This document shows, piece after piece, positions 11,501 through 24,000 of a DNA stretch of 64,000 nt. Source of the stretch: Epiperipatus broadwayi (Eukaryota > Onychophora > Udeonychophora > Euonychophora > Peripatidae); contig JAQFVV010012420.1 in NCBI GenBank assembly GCA_028023455.1, positions 1,674,001 through 1,738,000 of the forward strand. The letters are read 5' to 3'. A program made the position numbers and the translations under genes. Every line of letters starts with the position of its first letter. Position 1 is the first letter of the stretch. The notes beneath the pieces were generated by a model, which saw only the letters and a list, made by a program, of their open reading frames with translations, was not told the origin of the DNA and searched no databases.

Positions 11501-13389
11501 TTGTTATTATTATTTTTCTTCTTCTTCTTCTTCTTATTTGCTGTTTTTGGATCTACATTACTTCAAAAAAAAACATAAGTAGCCAACATAGAAATTTGCA
11601 ATATCTCAGAAGAAATATTACAATAGAGAGACATCCACTTTCTATAAAGACAACCTGGATTCAAATCTAGGCTAAAGAAACTTGAAAATGTTTCAATAAG
11701 CTTAAGATTTTTTGTTCAAATAACTAATTTTGTTAATTATTTAAAATTGATCAGTAAAGGGCTATCTAACTTTTCTTAGTTAGAAGATGAAGTATTCAAA
11801 TACTTTATACCCAGCAGTTAACAAGTCTGAAGAGTACTATCTTCTTCAGTTTTTTCTGTATGGAGGGTTGGAAAGATTCTTGCTATGCAATGAGATATTT
11901 GAAGTCTATTTTACATGCATATGCAAATATATTCATAGATGAATAATAAATTACTCATTTTCTAAAAAAAGTACATTAGTTAAACAATGAAGAAGTAGAA
12001 TTAGATTATAAAAATCTTAATTATGTTTAACAAACTATCATCTTTAATATAATCAAATTTATGACATCACTTACATTGTAAACATCTGTAATAGTGTTAA
12101 GCAGTACATGTAACCATTTATTATTTAATTGTTTCTATAATTCCATAATATTTGAGTACTTGAAGAATTCAGGTGTTACACTATAAGTTCCATCACAATT
12201 GAATCTCTTACATACATTGTTGGAATATAATATATAATTAATCATGTTTTCCTACTGGAAAATGATTTTAGGGATACATATTAAGAAGATAAATTACTAA
12301 AAGAAATTATTTGAAAAGTTCATTGGGTATCCAGCTAAAGTATAAGATAAATATTTTATATAATGATAATGAAATAAATCAAATGATAAGAAACATCTAG
12401 CTTAGATTATATAAGCTGTAAAAGTATAAGACATTTGTATTTATTATGAATTTAATGATGTAAAATTTCATTAAAATTTATATTATAAAACTGAAATGAT
12501 ATAAATTACATTAAGAAACAACCTGTAATTGTAAAATATCACAGATGATCAAGTGTTATACTGCTTTATTTATTAGTTATTCTGTTGAATTTTGATAAGA
12601 TCTTACATTCCTATGCATATAATGTATTCTAAAAAATGAGATATTAGCATTTCTGTCAATAAAATTCAACATTCTTCTAGCTAACTAATTATTTACTATA
12701 TGTAATAGTTGCACTAACTTTAAGCAAAGAAATTAAATTTTTAATATTAAGAATTATTATCATAATAATATTCATGATTATATATTGTTTAATCTTCCAT
12801 TTTTATTTCTTTTTTTTTTTTAGTATATGCCCATTATTTTGTTTTCTTTAACATCACTTCTAAATAATATGATTTATTTATGTTTAAATTATTGAAAATA
12901 TTACACCAAATTTATCTAATAATTCAGCAAACCAAAATTATTATAATTCCTCAAAACTTATCTTGAAATTACTATTATTTATTTATATGAGGCACTGATG
13001 ATTTAAGTTAGCATTTTTTGAAACATCTACATATTTTTAACTAGATTTAACTTTACTAAGTATTTTATATTTGTAATTATATGCTGCAATATGTATTTTA
13101 TCTAATTTAATTGTTAAATGTTTTGAGAAAAAATTAAAATTTTATTTATAATTTTCTATATATATTCAACTTTAACAATAACAATAAATTAGTAAATATT
13201 TTCAGCATTATTTTTCTTTCATCAGTAGATGTTGCTAGGCTAATATGTAAAGTGCAACAGTCATTAGAAATTTTACATATTTATTTAAGATAATCATCTG
13301 GATTTCTTTATTTTTTTTTTAAGTCCAAGATTAATTAAATGCTTTCCAAGTATTACTGATTATAATACTAGTTTGTTTTAACAAACTAT
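11501..13389. other. AT-rich non-coding stretch
   Basis: A (CTT)n microsatellite lies at about 11517-11536. No coding relic or shared repeat was recognised in the remainder. Confidence 0.5.
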
Positions 13390-14560
13390 GTGCCACTGTT
13401 ATACGAGCAGCTTTTTTAGATTTTTTTACGATCTGCTAGCAACTTATGGATAAAGAGTAAACTCAAGGCATTTCTATGTTTTTTCTTTCTTTCAGTATTA
13501 CTTTGCATTCTTTTAATTACTTCCCTGCCTAATATTAAAACTTTGTTTGCTCTTTGTCAAACATTCAAGTCTTATATGCATATCGAAACACAGGTAAAAT
13601 AATTTTCAAATAATATAGGTATATTTTCTTTTTTCCAAGTTTAAATTTATGACAAGTTTTATTTACTATGTTTTCATTAATATTAATAATCTAATTACGG
13701 TATTTATAAATATTTTAATTTATTGGTATTTTTTTATTTTTTATTTTGAAATGCCATTAGACATAAAATATAGATAATTTAAATAATTCCATTTATTTTA
13801 CTTTATTAGCTTCCATTTTAATTTATAAAATACTTATTGTATAATTGTCTCCAAAAGTTTTGGAGATAATATTCAATCATCCTGTTGCACACCTGTCAGT
13901 ATTTATCTTCTTTATATCCTCATACAATCTAATCACTGCCATAAAATTTTCATAAATATTTTTCCGAATTTGACAATATTCTAAATTATATGTTAGTGTT
14001 TCAAATCTTTAACCACTACCAAACTATTCATTATGTCAAATGCCTTTTAGTAAACTATAAATCTAATGCAAACCAAAAATTTATACTTATTGATCCTTTC
14101 TATAGCTTTTCTTAGTACTTTGGTATAAAATATACCTTTTTAAATCTAGTTTATTTTATTTGATTGGTCTGAACTCAGTATTTTTTTTTGTAAACAAGTT
14201 AAAATGATCTAATAAAAGATTTTGTGAGAACTGAAACAAAACTTGAAAGTCTATAATTTCTCATATTTTTTTTCTCGTTTTGTTAAATATCTACATGTTT
14301 ATATCATTTTCCCCATCTTCTGATATATCTTTATAATTTACACATTGTAACTTGATAATATTTTTTTCATTTCTTTGCTTATTTCTTTTAAATTATGAAT
14401 AATAATTTTTATTGGCCTGAATATATTTGTATTTATTGACTACAAAATCTATCACATTTTATAATTACATATTATTTCATTTTCCATACCTTCAAATAAC
14501 TTTCAAGTGATGAATTTTTTTTTGAAAAACCAGTGAATTAATTTTATTGGTCGAGTGCAA
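13390..14560 (-). pseudogene. RTE-type LINE reverse transcriptase relic
   Basis: Read on the minus strand, fragments in shifting frames fit the order of an RTE-clade (BovB-like) reverse transcriptase. First comes NYRLSSFVSVLTKSF (about 14250), like the NYRPISLLSVxYK block. Next is FTK(A)xD-IMN (about 14045), where the motif A block KAFDSxxH is expected. AVIRLYEDIKKI (about 13930) is followed by GVQQDDxxISPKLLET (about 13880), like GVRQGDxISPKLF. NYLYFMSNGIS (about 13750) aligns with the hLxFADDIVLIS active-site block, with the catalytic DD replaced. Towards the 3' end, KKIKKxA-like residues near 13440 fit the xxKLKWxWAGHIAR tail. Stops and frameshifts are frequent, so it is inactive. The upstream endonuclease half was not recognised. 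This identification rests on my reading of motifs, not on an alignment program. Confidence 0.6.
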
Positions 14561-15949
14561 ATCTGAAGTAATGTTATTTGTCAATTACATTTGCAGTGTG
14601 CTTCTATTAGAAAAATTAGAACCATCAATAAACATAACTGTTTTAATTTAGTTTCTAAAAATTGATTTATTTCACATTCAAATTGGTAAAATGCAACAAA
14701 AAATTAAAAATAATGTTAATAACAGACAAAAAATATAAGAAAAACATTTAAAAAATAGCCAGTGGTAAAACAAAAAAACTATATTTCAACCAATCATTAT
14801 ATGACATTGCCAGTGATTTTTTTGACATCTCTAATTATTCATTTTTATTGTTTTTTCTTCATCTAAAATTCAATATTTTAAATAAAAATCTAAATCTACA
14901 CACATTATTAATCTATAGACATTTTACTAGTCAATATAGTGTAAAAAGTAATTATACTTAAATATTTATGAAAAATAGTTGCATTTTTCTAGAACATTGA
15001 ATATCATTGATATGCAAATAACAGTCACTTGTTTTGAATATTGATCAAAAGCTATTTTCTTTCCCATTGATTACTTTTCTTTTAAAATTTAAAAATTTTC
15101 AAATCAAAGTTTATATTTAAGTAAATGAATGTAAAAACTTAATTATCAATGTAAAAAATTATGAGAGAGATATTTTATTTATGTTCAAAATCTTTTGCAA
15201 AAGCATAAAACTTTCATAAAACATTTTGGTTTGATTTCTGACTTTGACAGCTAGACACTCCTAGTGAACAATAGCTGAAGCTCTAGAGGCTGTACTATGT
15301 AACAATAGACAGCAATAAAAAAAAAACAATTTTTGTTCTAAAATTATTGCTTAATGTGGATTTTTTTGGAACTAAAATTTTAAATATGCAAAGCATAAAA
15401 TGATTTTGCAGCCAAAATTGACCAAGAGGGATGATTCTTAATCATAATAATCAATTGAGAGGTTAATATAAAATAAGATTCAAAGTTATTCTGATGTTTG
15501 AGATTTGGCACAGTCAATAAATAAATTATTTTAGTTGGGTTTCTTGATTAAATTTCATTTTCAAATCATTATTTATAAATAGATAAATAATTTGACATCC
15601 CTCCCCTTTTCCCCCTCATATATTTAATAAAAAAATACTTTGTAGAATTTTTTTAATTTGAGGACAACATGCTTTGATTTTAAGTTTATGAGAAATATAT
15701 GGTTATATTGTTTTAGACAAAATAAAAGTAATAATTTCAAATAATTATATATAGATAGCATGTATTATTTAGATGAAATATTGTTTATATTGATCATTAC
15801 TATTTTCTGATAATAAATAACATTAATGGTACACAGAAATGTAAAATAACTTTTAATATAAAATTAATTATTTTTCTGTTATTATTAGAAATTGTTAAAG
15901 TTATTACATCAGAATTTATAATTTGCTTTTTGAGTTCATTAATTTGACA
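14561..15949. other. AT-rich stretch between two retroelement relics
   Basis: The 5' half of the RTE relic (minus strand) or the reverse transcriptase of the Ty3/gypsy relic (plus strand) would be expected here. I could not recognise either, so both may be too decayed or deleted. Confidence 0.4.
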
Positions 15950-17160
15950 ACCGAGGATACTTTTTTTTAGAACTTGTAGATATTATTGAGTAAGGCAATT
16001 GAACTAAGTAGTAGCTGATATACTCAGTAGGAATCCTGAAAAGATGCAAAACATACATCCAGATATAGAAATATATTTGTCACTGCCCTAACTTAATTAT
16101 AGAAGACTAAATTAAGCTAAATTATTGCTTGTTATCCATGGAAACAGGATCTGTAAATAACAATAAATCAATTAAATCAACTAATGACCAATTTGGAAAA
16201 ATTATAATTCTCACCTGCATAAAAGGCACAGTGATTTATTATGTACACTGTTTATATGGACATTATGGTTCCAGGAAAAAGAATATATTTTACAGAAATT
16301 ATTTTATTGACCTGGCATGTACAAGTCCGTATTGAATCAATTAGAGTATTGTGAAATTTGCTTATAATCAAAATATTTCAATGGTTCTTATGAAGGGAAG
16401 CTCCAATATTTAATATCAAGTCAATCTAATGAAATCCTAGCCATAGTTTTTATGGACCTCTCACACCATTCCATAGATTTAGATTCATTCTCATAGCTTA
16501 CAAGATTTTTTTTTCAAATATGGAACAGCTTATCCTATCACCAAAGCTGGTGCTAAAAGCATTATTTTAAATGCTTGAATAATTGCCAATTTCAATTAAT
16601 AGGAAAACCAAAATCTATCTTGAAATATCATGCTACTTTTTCTAGGTCCAAAGAATGAAAAAAGTACATGGGAAATCAGAAAATTAAACATTTATTTAAC
16701 TCAATCTGGAATCAACAGTTTAATCCTTGCAAAAGAATCAAAGTGTTGAGTAGACTATTTAAAGTCCATCTGGAGAGTAACCATAGAAATTGAGTAAACA
16801 AATTGAAAAACATAATCAAATACATTAACCTGATTCAAAAATGAATTTATTAAATTCTCATCCATTTGACTATATTTTGAACACAATGAGATATTAATTA
16901 AAACTCCTATGTCAATAATTATAGAGGAAGCAAACCATGAGCCTGGCATTGATAAAGCAAAAATAAATTTAGATGAAATGACTCATAAACAAGTATTGCA
17001 ATCAACACATCTTTATGTTTTTAAAATAAATGATTTTATCTTGGTAGAAACCCTTCAGTTTAGTTACCTGAAAAAGCATAAATTAAAAAATTCTATAATA
17101 TATATGAGGAACCTTTCCAAATCAAAAATAAAATTACAGAAAATACATTTCTGTTAATAA
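15950..17160 (+). pseudogene. Ty3/gypsy retrotransposon pol relic: RNase H end and integrase
   Basis: The order of motifs matches a Ty3/gypsy polyprotein. VADILSRNPEK (16011-16043) is the typical end of RNase H. A zinc finger follows, with HCLYGH near 16245 and EYCEICL at 16343-16363 as the HHCC pairs. In the integrase core, FMDL (16449-16460) holds the first catalytic Asp, then YGTAYPITKAGA (16520-16555), then GKPKSIL-KYHATF (16602-16643), where the second catalytic Asp of the usual SDHGTYF has become Tyr. HLESNHRN-stop-VNKLKNIIKY (from 16767) fits HPESNGxxEQVN and lacks a placeable catalytic Glu. YFEHNEILIKTPM (16873-16911) fits the block after the core. A frame of 82 codons (16909-17157) continues to the end. 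Stops and frameshifts throughout show it is dead. No LTRs were found. Confidence 0.75.
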
Positions 17161-19635
17161 GTCCAGATGTAATATGAGGTACCTTTGATGCTTGCTATTA
17201 AAAAAGCCAATGCCATAACTTTAGTAGATGTATGTATCTTCTTTTATATTAAATAAATAATATAATTTACTAGAACAGATATAGTCAATGTGTAGTGCTT
17301 AACAAATGATAAAGAAATAACCTATTAGTTCCATAGCAAAAGAAATTAAAACTATAAAAATAGCCATGAATATTATATTAGATGAAGTAATCAGGAATTT
17401 ATTGCACAATTATGACAATATGGGATATTTTCCAATAAATAATATAAACAATTAGTTATGCATTCCTAAATTATTCATTAAAAAATTATTGAAGGAAGCA
17501 ATTTATATTATGAATGAAAATGGTGTATACTAAAAGTTTTCCTTTTCCCATAAGAATGATGTAATATCAAATGTGAAATATTGCTATACATATTGTTAAT
17601 CTTATGTTATAGTTTATAAAAAAATATATAAACCAAGAAAAAAAATTATGTGTGTGTGTGTGGGGGGGGGGGAGTAAATGTAATACATTCTAATATCTTT
17701 AAAATTGCCATAGTACGGAATCTTACTATTACTATTATTACTATTTTTAATATTGTTACTGTCAATATTTTTAAAATTTAATAGCCTTGTAAATCCAGCT
17801 ACCTTATCAAGCAAAAATTTTATTTAAAAATTCCAAGATGTCTTTCTGTGTTTTTATAGCAAATTCTTGTGGCAATTTTAAAAATCGCAGTTTTCTATTT
17901 AGTTTTGAAAACACACATGCACAAAGTTATTGATTAAAAAGGACAATACACTGATAAAATGTATAATAATGTCAACATACTAATAAATTGGTTAAAATAA
18001 AATAAAACAATTTTATATTAGTGTATAGTGGTAAAATGACTTACAATAGTGACAAAACTTTTAATGGAATAATTGGATGTATAAATGTTTATGTTTCTCT
18101 GATATATTTAAATTTAAAGGAGTACTATTTTAAAATATTGTCCTTAATTGAATTAAAGTCAATAGCAGCCATTTTGTTTCAATATTTTCACATATTTTTT
18201 GCTTACATTTTTCAAATTTATATCTACACTGAAAAATAATTAATAGATTTATCTAAAGAGGCTGAAAAAGTAGCAATTATGAGTATTCTTATTCATAGGT
18301 GCAATTAAATTGAATTTTGAATGCAGCTTAGTTGTCTCTCCTGAAATGCAGAATTACTATTTATTTGTCATTAGGATTTTGTAGTAGTATTTGGGTGGAG
18401 GCTGGACAGTCTATGGAGAGTTTTTTGTTGTTAATGTTAATTTAATGTTAAAATGTTTGTATACTTAGTTTATACTTTTAAGAATATAAATCACTAGTAT
18501 TTCATAGAAACATAATTACATCAATATTTTTGTACATATTGAAATTATTGTATATTACCTGATTAGCTACGAATTTATTTTGAATTCATTGAAACAGTGC
18601 TAACTTTAATTTAAAAACTGCATAGTCTCCTTCTGGTTTTATAAATATTGTGCTAACACTAATTAATAGACAATTTAAGAAAGATGTCTTAAATTATACA
18701 ATTTGTATGTATTATATTTTTACCATTTACCCACCCTTCTTAAATTAAGACACATTGTGTAATTAAAAATTGGCAACTATATTTCCAACCTTGCATGAGT
18801 GTAAACAACTAAGCTGACACTGATATAAAGATATATGATATTATTTACATTTAATTTTATAATAATCCCATTTTGTTTGTTTGTATAAACTTAATTTTTA
18901 AAAACTTTCGAACTCTCTTTAAAATTATTGCTTTTTAAAAAAAATTTTTTTATGTCGTTTAGATAAATATACTCCCTCCCCTATTAAATTTTTTTTTATA
19001 ATGTGTTATCTTTTAGAAAAATGTTTTTGTTTACAAATGAATCAATAATTTTAATTATTTTCTTTATCAAATGCAGCCAATTTTAATTAATAATAAACTA
19101 TATACAATAGAATAATGAATAATCAATTTTATTTCAAGTTATTTGTTTTGCTGCTTTTAAATTTTATTGTAAAATGAGATTGCTAATGTAATTTATCTTA
19201 GTTATATACATTAAATATTTAAGTTTCTTCTTTTTTGCCTATCATTTGTATTTTATGATTGAAAAAGAATTATAATACAAATTTCTAAATTATATACAAA
19301 TTATTTACCAAAAAGTATGTCCATCATATTATATCTAGTCTTTTGTCTGTTGCTTTAATTATTAGACGCTCCTTACTATGTCTTTGATAAGCAACTGTTT
19401 TTTTTTCTTTTTTTAAGTCTATTTTTCTTACCATAGACGTTTCCATAATTTTTTGTTTCAAAGTAGTTTGTACCCAGTATCCAATCCAATTTATCTTTTA
19501 CTTTATAGTTTTTTTATTAAATAATTTTATTTAATATTTTCAATACTTCAGTGCTACACACTCCATCTTTATAACCAAACTTTTTCATTCTTATTCAAAT
19601 CCATAACTTAAAACCTCAATTGTCAAGCATTGTAG
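17161..19635. other. AT-rich non-coding stretch
   Basis: A (GT)n tract running into a G12 run lies at about 17650-17672. No LTR for the adjacent gypsy relic and no coding relic was recognised. The minus strand of 19340-19620 is somewhat lysine-rich when translated and could be retroelement debris, but I cannot identify it. Confidence 0.45.
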
Positions 19636-19712
19636 CCAAAAGGTCAGCACAGTGGCCTTGCAAGTAAGTAGTTGCTTGCAGATGGTTGTCGTGGGTTCGC
19701 TTTCCGGCCAAT
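19636..19712 (+). mobile_element. tRNA-derived SINE head
   Basis: CAGCACAGTGG (19645-19655) matches the A box with one mismatch. GTGGGTTCGCTTTCC (about 19691-19705) contains a near-perfect B box (GGTTCGNNTCC-like). The spacing of about 40 bases is that of a tRNA. It is followed by an unrelated AT-rich tail and then a trinucleotide tract, as is common for SINEs. This is the best-preserved tRNA-like unit in the window. Confidence 0.65.
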
Positions 19713-19778
19713 ACTATGACATATGGAAAGAAAATCTCAATTTTTTCATATTACTTTTTAATCAGTACAAATTCACAC

Positions 19779-19985
19779 TTCTTCTTCCTCCTCCTCCTTC
19801 TTCTTCTGCTTCTTCTTCTCCTCCTTCTTCTTCTTCCCCTTCTCCTCCTCCTCCTCTTCTCCTCCTCCTCCTTCTTATTATAATAATAATAATGGTAGTG
19901 GTGGTGATGGTGATGGAGATGGTGCTGGTGTGGTGGTTATGGTGGTGTGGTGATGATGATAACAGTAGCAATAATAATAACAACA
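19779..19985. repeat. Compound trinucleotide tract (CTT/CTC)n-(TAA)n-(TGG/TGA)n-(TAA)n
   Basis: A pyrimidine-only run (CTTCTTCCTCCTCC type) covers about 19779-19874. It is followed by TTATTATAATAATAATAA, a TGG/TGA run (about 19893-19962) and AATAATAATAACAACAA. Because the unit is three bases, several strands and frames are open, giving homopolymer-like leucine, serine, proline and histidine peptides. These are not genes. Confidence 0.9.
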
Positions 19986-20454
19986 ATGTAACTTTTTAGT
20001 CTTTAAAAGATCTATTTTGCTATTGTGATTCTTATTCGCATAGAATTGTTTTATAAAATATAAATGTTGTGTTCCCTTTAAGTAAGTTATTAATACTTTT
20101 ATCTTCACTTGGACATTTTTTTAGGTAAAAGAATTTTGCTGATGAACAAAAGATTTTTACTAAACTTTAAAAAATAAAAATCATTATGTTGAAATAAAAT
20201 TATTTAACTTTATCATACTGGTTTTCAAATATCATTTAACACTATAAGAATTTTATTATCATAAGACTATTCAATATATCTATGTTCATTGTGAGTGAAT
20301 ATTTTTAATACGGTCCATTGAAATATCTTGATAATACAAGCTTGTTACTATATCTTAGTTTTAAGATTTTTTAAAATGATTTTATATTAACTTGTCCTGT
20401 TTGTGTTTCTGTCAGGATGTCCAATTTTTTGAACTTTTAACAATTAAAAAAAAA
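19986..20454. other. AT-rich non-coding stretch
   Basis: Nothing recognisable. Confidence 0.5.
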
Positions 20455-20510
20455 TCTGGTCTCAGAATTGAGCTCACAACATAACTCGTTAATAACTGAG
20501 CCAACAGTAA
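20455..20510 (-). repeat. tRNA-like sequence, minus strand
   Basis: On the minus strand, TGGCTCAGTTA is an A box with one mismatch. TTGTGAGCTCAATTCTGAGA, about 23 bases on, resembles a T arm with a B box. The tRNA core is shortened. This is a low-grade relic. Confidence 0.4.
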
Positions 20511-20799
20511 TATTATGTTTATAGGGTAATGGTTAATATTAATTTATTTATTTAATTGAAAGTAAATATTTCAGACTAAAATCTGAATTATTCTTCTGGA
20601 ATTATTAATTTTTATAAATATTTTGTAAAAAAAAATAATAAAGTGTAAAAAAAAGGTTAGAGAAATATGTTTTTTTCTCATATCATTGGCAGCAGGCACT
20701 TTCTTGTGAAAGGAACAAGAAATATAATGTAAAAAAGACTCATGAAGAAAATTATTTTATTTAAATTGAAATTATATATTTTATTTATAATTAAAAAAT

Positions 20800-21060
20800 A
20801 AAAAATAAAATATTAAAAAAAAGATTTTATCAGAATAATGCTTTTATGTAAATAACCCATTAAAAGAAAAAGTAAAAAAATAATCTATCTCATAAAAGCA
20901 TTTGAGACTCAAAAAAATCATAAAAATTAAAAAAGTTTCAAATGCTTTTATGAATTGGATTATTACTTTGTTATTTTTTCTACTTTTTAGTTGGCTTGCT
21001 ATTTGCATAGAAGCATTATTTAAAAAAATTAATATTGTTTTAATTTACTTTTCAATATAC
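20800..21060. mobile_element. Palindromic element, arms about 90-115 bp
   Basis: The left arm contains AGAATAATGCTTTTATG (about 20833) and CATAAAAGCATTTGAG (20891-20906). The right arm carries the reverse complements TTTCAAATGCTTTTATG (20936-20952) and CATAGAAGCATTATT (21006-21020), with the AT-rich sequence between them also pairing. The loop is about 30 bases. The outer limits are hard to place in AT-rich DNA. The plus-strand 71-codon frame here is a by-product. It is not related to families A or B. Confidence 0.65.
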
Positions 21061-24000
21061 AATTATTCTTTGAGATTTATCTATCTTACTTCTTATATTA
21101 TAAAAATAATAGGTTAAAAGTTTTATATAGTGTATCTAATACCAGGATAGGGATTTTTTTCAAATTCATAATTTAATACAATCCAAAACTAAAAATTGCT
21201 CAAATATGAAGGAATATTTGAGAACAATAATTGCCTATTATTCATGTATATGAAAATATACATGTTGCAATGGGAATCAATTTCCAAATCAGATTTTTTC
21301 AGTATATACACACACACATATATATAAAGATTTAAAAGCACATATTGATCACAAATTACACTAGAGAAATATTATAGTTTTTACGTTTTACTAATCTATT
21401 TTTATTGGAATTCTACTATATGGAATATGTTATTTAGTTAAAATTTGTAATTGATCCATAAAATTATGTAAGTACATGAAGGTCTAAATCCAAGGATAAT
21501 AGAATTAGTAAAAAATATTTTTTTAAAAAGATATTGCTTGCATTTTATTAACTTAGCATTATTGTTTAATGCCCCTCTTTTGATTGTAACAACTATACAA
21601 CTTCACTGGTAACTAGTTGATTGGAAAAATGCCTACAATAGTCTTTATCTATTTTAGTGGAAGTAACCAATTATTTGTTTTTTTTTATACTTATTATAAT
21701 CTATCATTAAACAAAAAAAGTGTAAGTCGTGATATAATGGCTTCTAAAAATTTATCAAATAAACAATGTAAATGTGAAAATTTCTTCCCTTAAGTAAATG
21801 TAATGTAAATCCTTAAAATCCCTAGATATCTGACTATATAGTGTGACTAAGTGTTTAAAACAAGCATACAAAAAATACTCTATTATTGAGATTCCAAATG
21901 AAACAAAGTAATAAAAAACAAGAGTTATTCTGAACTAACTAATAAGTTAGTAAGAGTCAATCTAGTTAAAACTGATAGTTATTTATCACAATGCAGTCAC
22001 CAAAGTCATGTGAATTAATATATGAATAAAAAGGTAAAAGTGTAAAAACATTATAATTTTTTTAATATTATAGTATGTCTTTTATTAAAATTATATGGGA
22101 TTCATTTTGTTTTAATTAACTAATTTTATTTCATGGGTGGAGGGGAGATGTCTTTTATATGATTGAAAACACTTGGATATTTAAAAATAATAAATTATCT
22201 CACTTGCAAATATGGATATATTAAAATTACACAATCTGGTATTTATAATATATAAGTAATTATTTATTTATTATAAATATGATGTTAGATCAATATTTAA
22301 GAAAACAAAATAAAATATATATAATGCAAAAAAAGTATTTTATTTTTTTCAATGTTTTATTGTGAATCTGTTAATAACATTGTCCTAAATTATTTTTTTT
22401 TGGGGGGAGGGGGGGGATTCTGATCGAATGTCTAAAAATGCTAATGAAGAGTTGATTTCACATTAACATGACTAGAACATTGTGAAACTATTAGGTAAAC
22501 AATATAACTCAAAAATCTGCATTTCTACAATTGTATTACTTCAAATATTTAGAGAGTTTTTAAAAAAGGAAATGTAGTTTCTTTTAGCATATGATGAAAT
22601 GTTTTATTTTTTTGATTTTCATAAAAGATATAGATCATGCAGGCTTGGGGTTTTGATAAATGCAAGATCTTCTGCCATTATACTGCACCCAGGCCATTTC
22701 TATTATTGAGATGCTGAAATTTAGCTCGCCAAAGGCACCTCTTACCTGTGTAGTGGCACTGAATTTTATAATTAAGGCAGAAGCATCTTCTTTGTTATTA
22801 CTGAAATGTAATAGCGATTTTTGTATTCAATTTGGATAAAATGAAAATATTACATGAAATGAGGAATAATAAAAAGGGAGAACAAAAGAAGATATTTTTA
22901 TTAATAAGATGAAAAGAAATTGCTTATTCAACAAGGAGTTAATGTAAATTTTGAAGCATGAGGATTACATGAAATAGGGCATTATCAGAATTAATGCATT
23001 TGTTTTAATATTATTTGCAAGTGAAAAAGATTAAAGTGACTGAAAGCATGCTTCTACAATTTATTTATTATTTGAGACTTTAAAAGTTTAATTCCAGCAT
23101 GGTTTGTTTATTTATCATATATATTTATTATGACTTACGGCAATATTATATATGGGTGTGCATCTAAAAGATGTGTGTCTTAATGTATAAAACAAATGAA
23201 ATATTGTTAAATAGTCTAGCACAGTCAAAGGCTTCTTCAACATTTCTCTAAAAGAAATTGGTGGAAAAGAAAGTATTACTAGATGTAATAAATGTTCGGT
23301 AGTGAAAGTTTATTTCCTTTCCTGTTTTATTCTATTTAAGTATATTTAGAAATCCATTTACCAACAAATTTTTGAAGTCAATCTAAATTGTATTTATATC
23401 AGCTATATGGAAAAACAATTTTTTTAAAATTTGTTCATAACATTAAAAAAAAAAATCCAAAATGTACCAATCTTAGATGTAAACTCCACTTTATGGACAT
23501 GGAAGACGAGTGAACTACAGCTATATGCAATAAGATTCTTCTACATGTGTTTATTTGTTTAAATCACAGATATTTTTGGAAATTCACTTCTCGCTAATAA
23601 TATTGGAAGAATTAAGGACATGAAATTGAATTTGTTTGATTACTGTATCAAGCATAGGACCAACTATTGTTTTTATATCTAAATTAAAATTTATGAAGAA
23701 ATTTAGTTTATATTTTATCAAGAATATCGTTTGTGAATAGACTTTAAAGAAAGTTAATGTTCCATAGGCAAGAGTATAATGATTTAATATTTAAAATGGT
23801 AAAATTTAATACTAAATTTGAAAAAATAAAACATTAATGTATATTTTTTTTACAAAAAAAAAAAAATGCGTATTTTATAATAATTTTTTTAAATCAATAC
23901 AATTTATATTTTTAATACCCTTTTTTATCCTTAGCTATCATTTTATAAGTCGGTCATAATAAAATCCAAAAAATAAAAATTAGATTTCAGAATACTTTGA

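Noticed and set aside
19652-20108. Overlapping open frames up to 115 codons rich in Leu, Ser, Pro, His or Gly
   Set aside because: They are translations of a trinucleotide repeat tract, open in several frames on both strands, with no start context or conserved domain.
22389-22417. G-rich run as G-quadruplex or telomere-like repeat
   Set aside because: It is two adjoining G homopolymers, not four spaced runs or a telomere unit, and similar single runs occur at 3708 and 17660.
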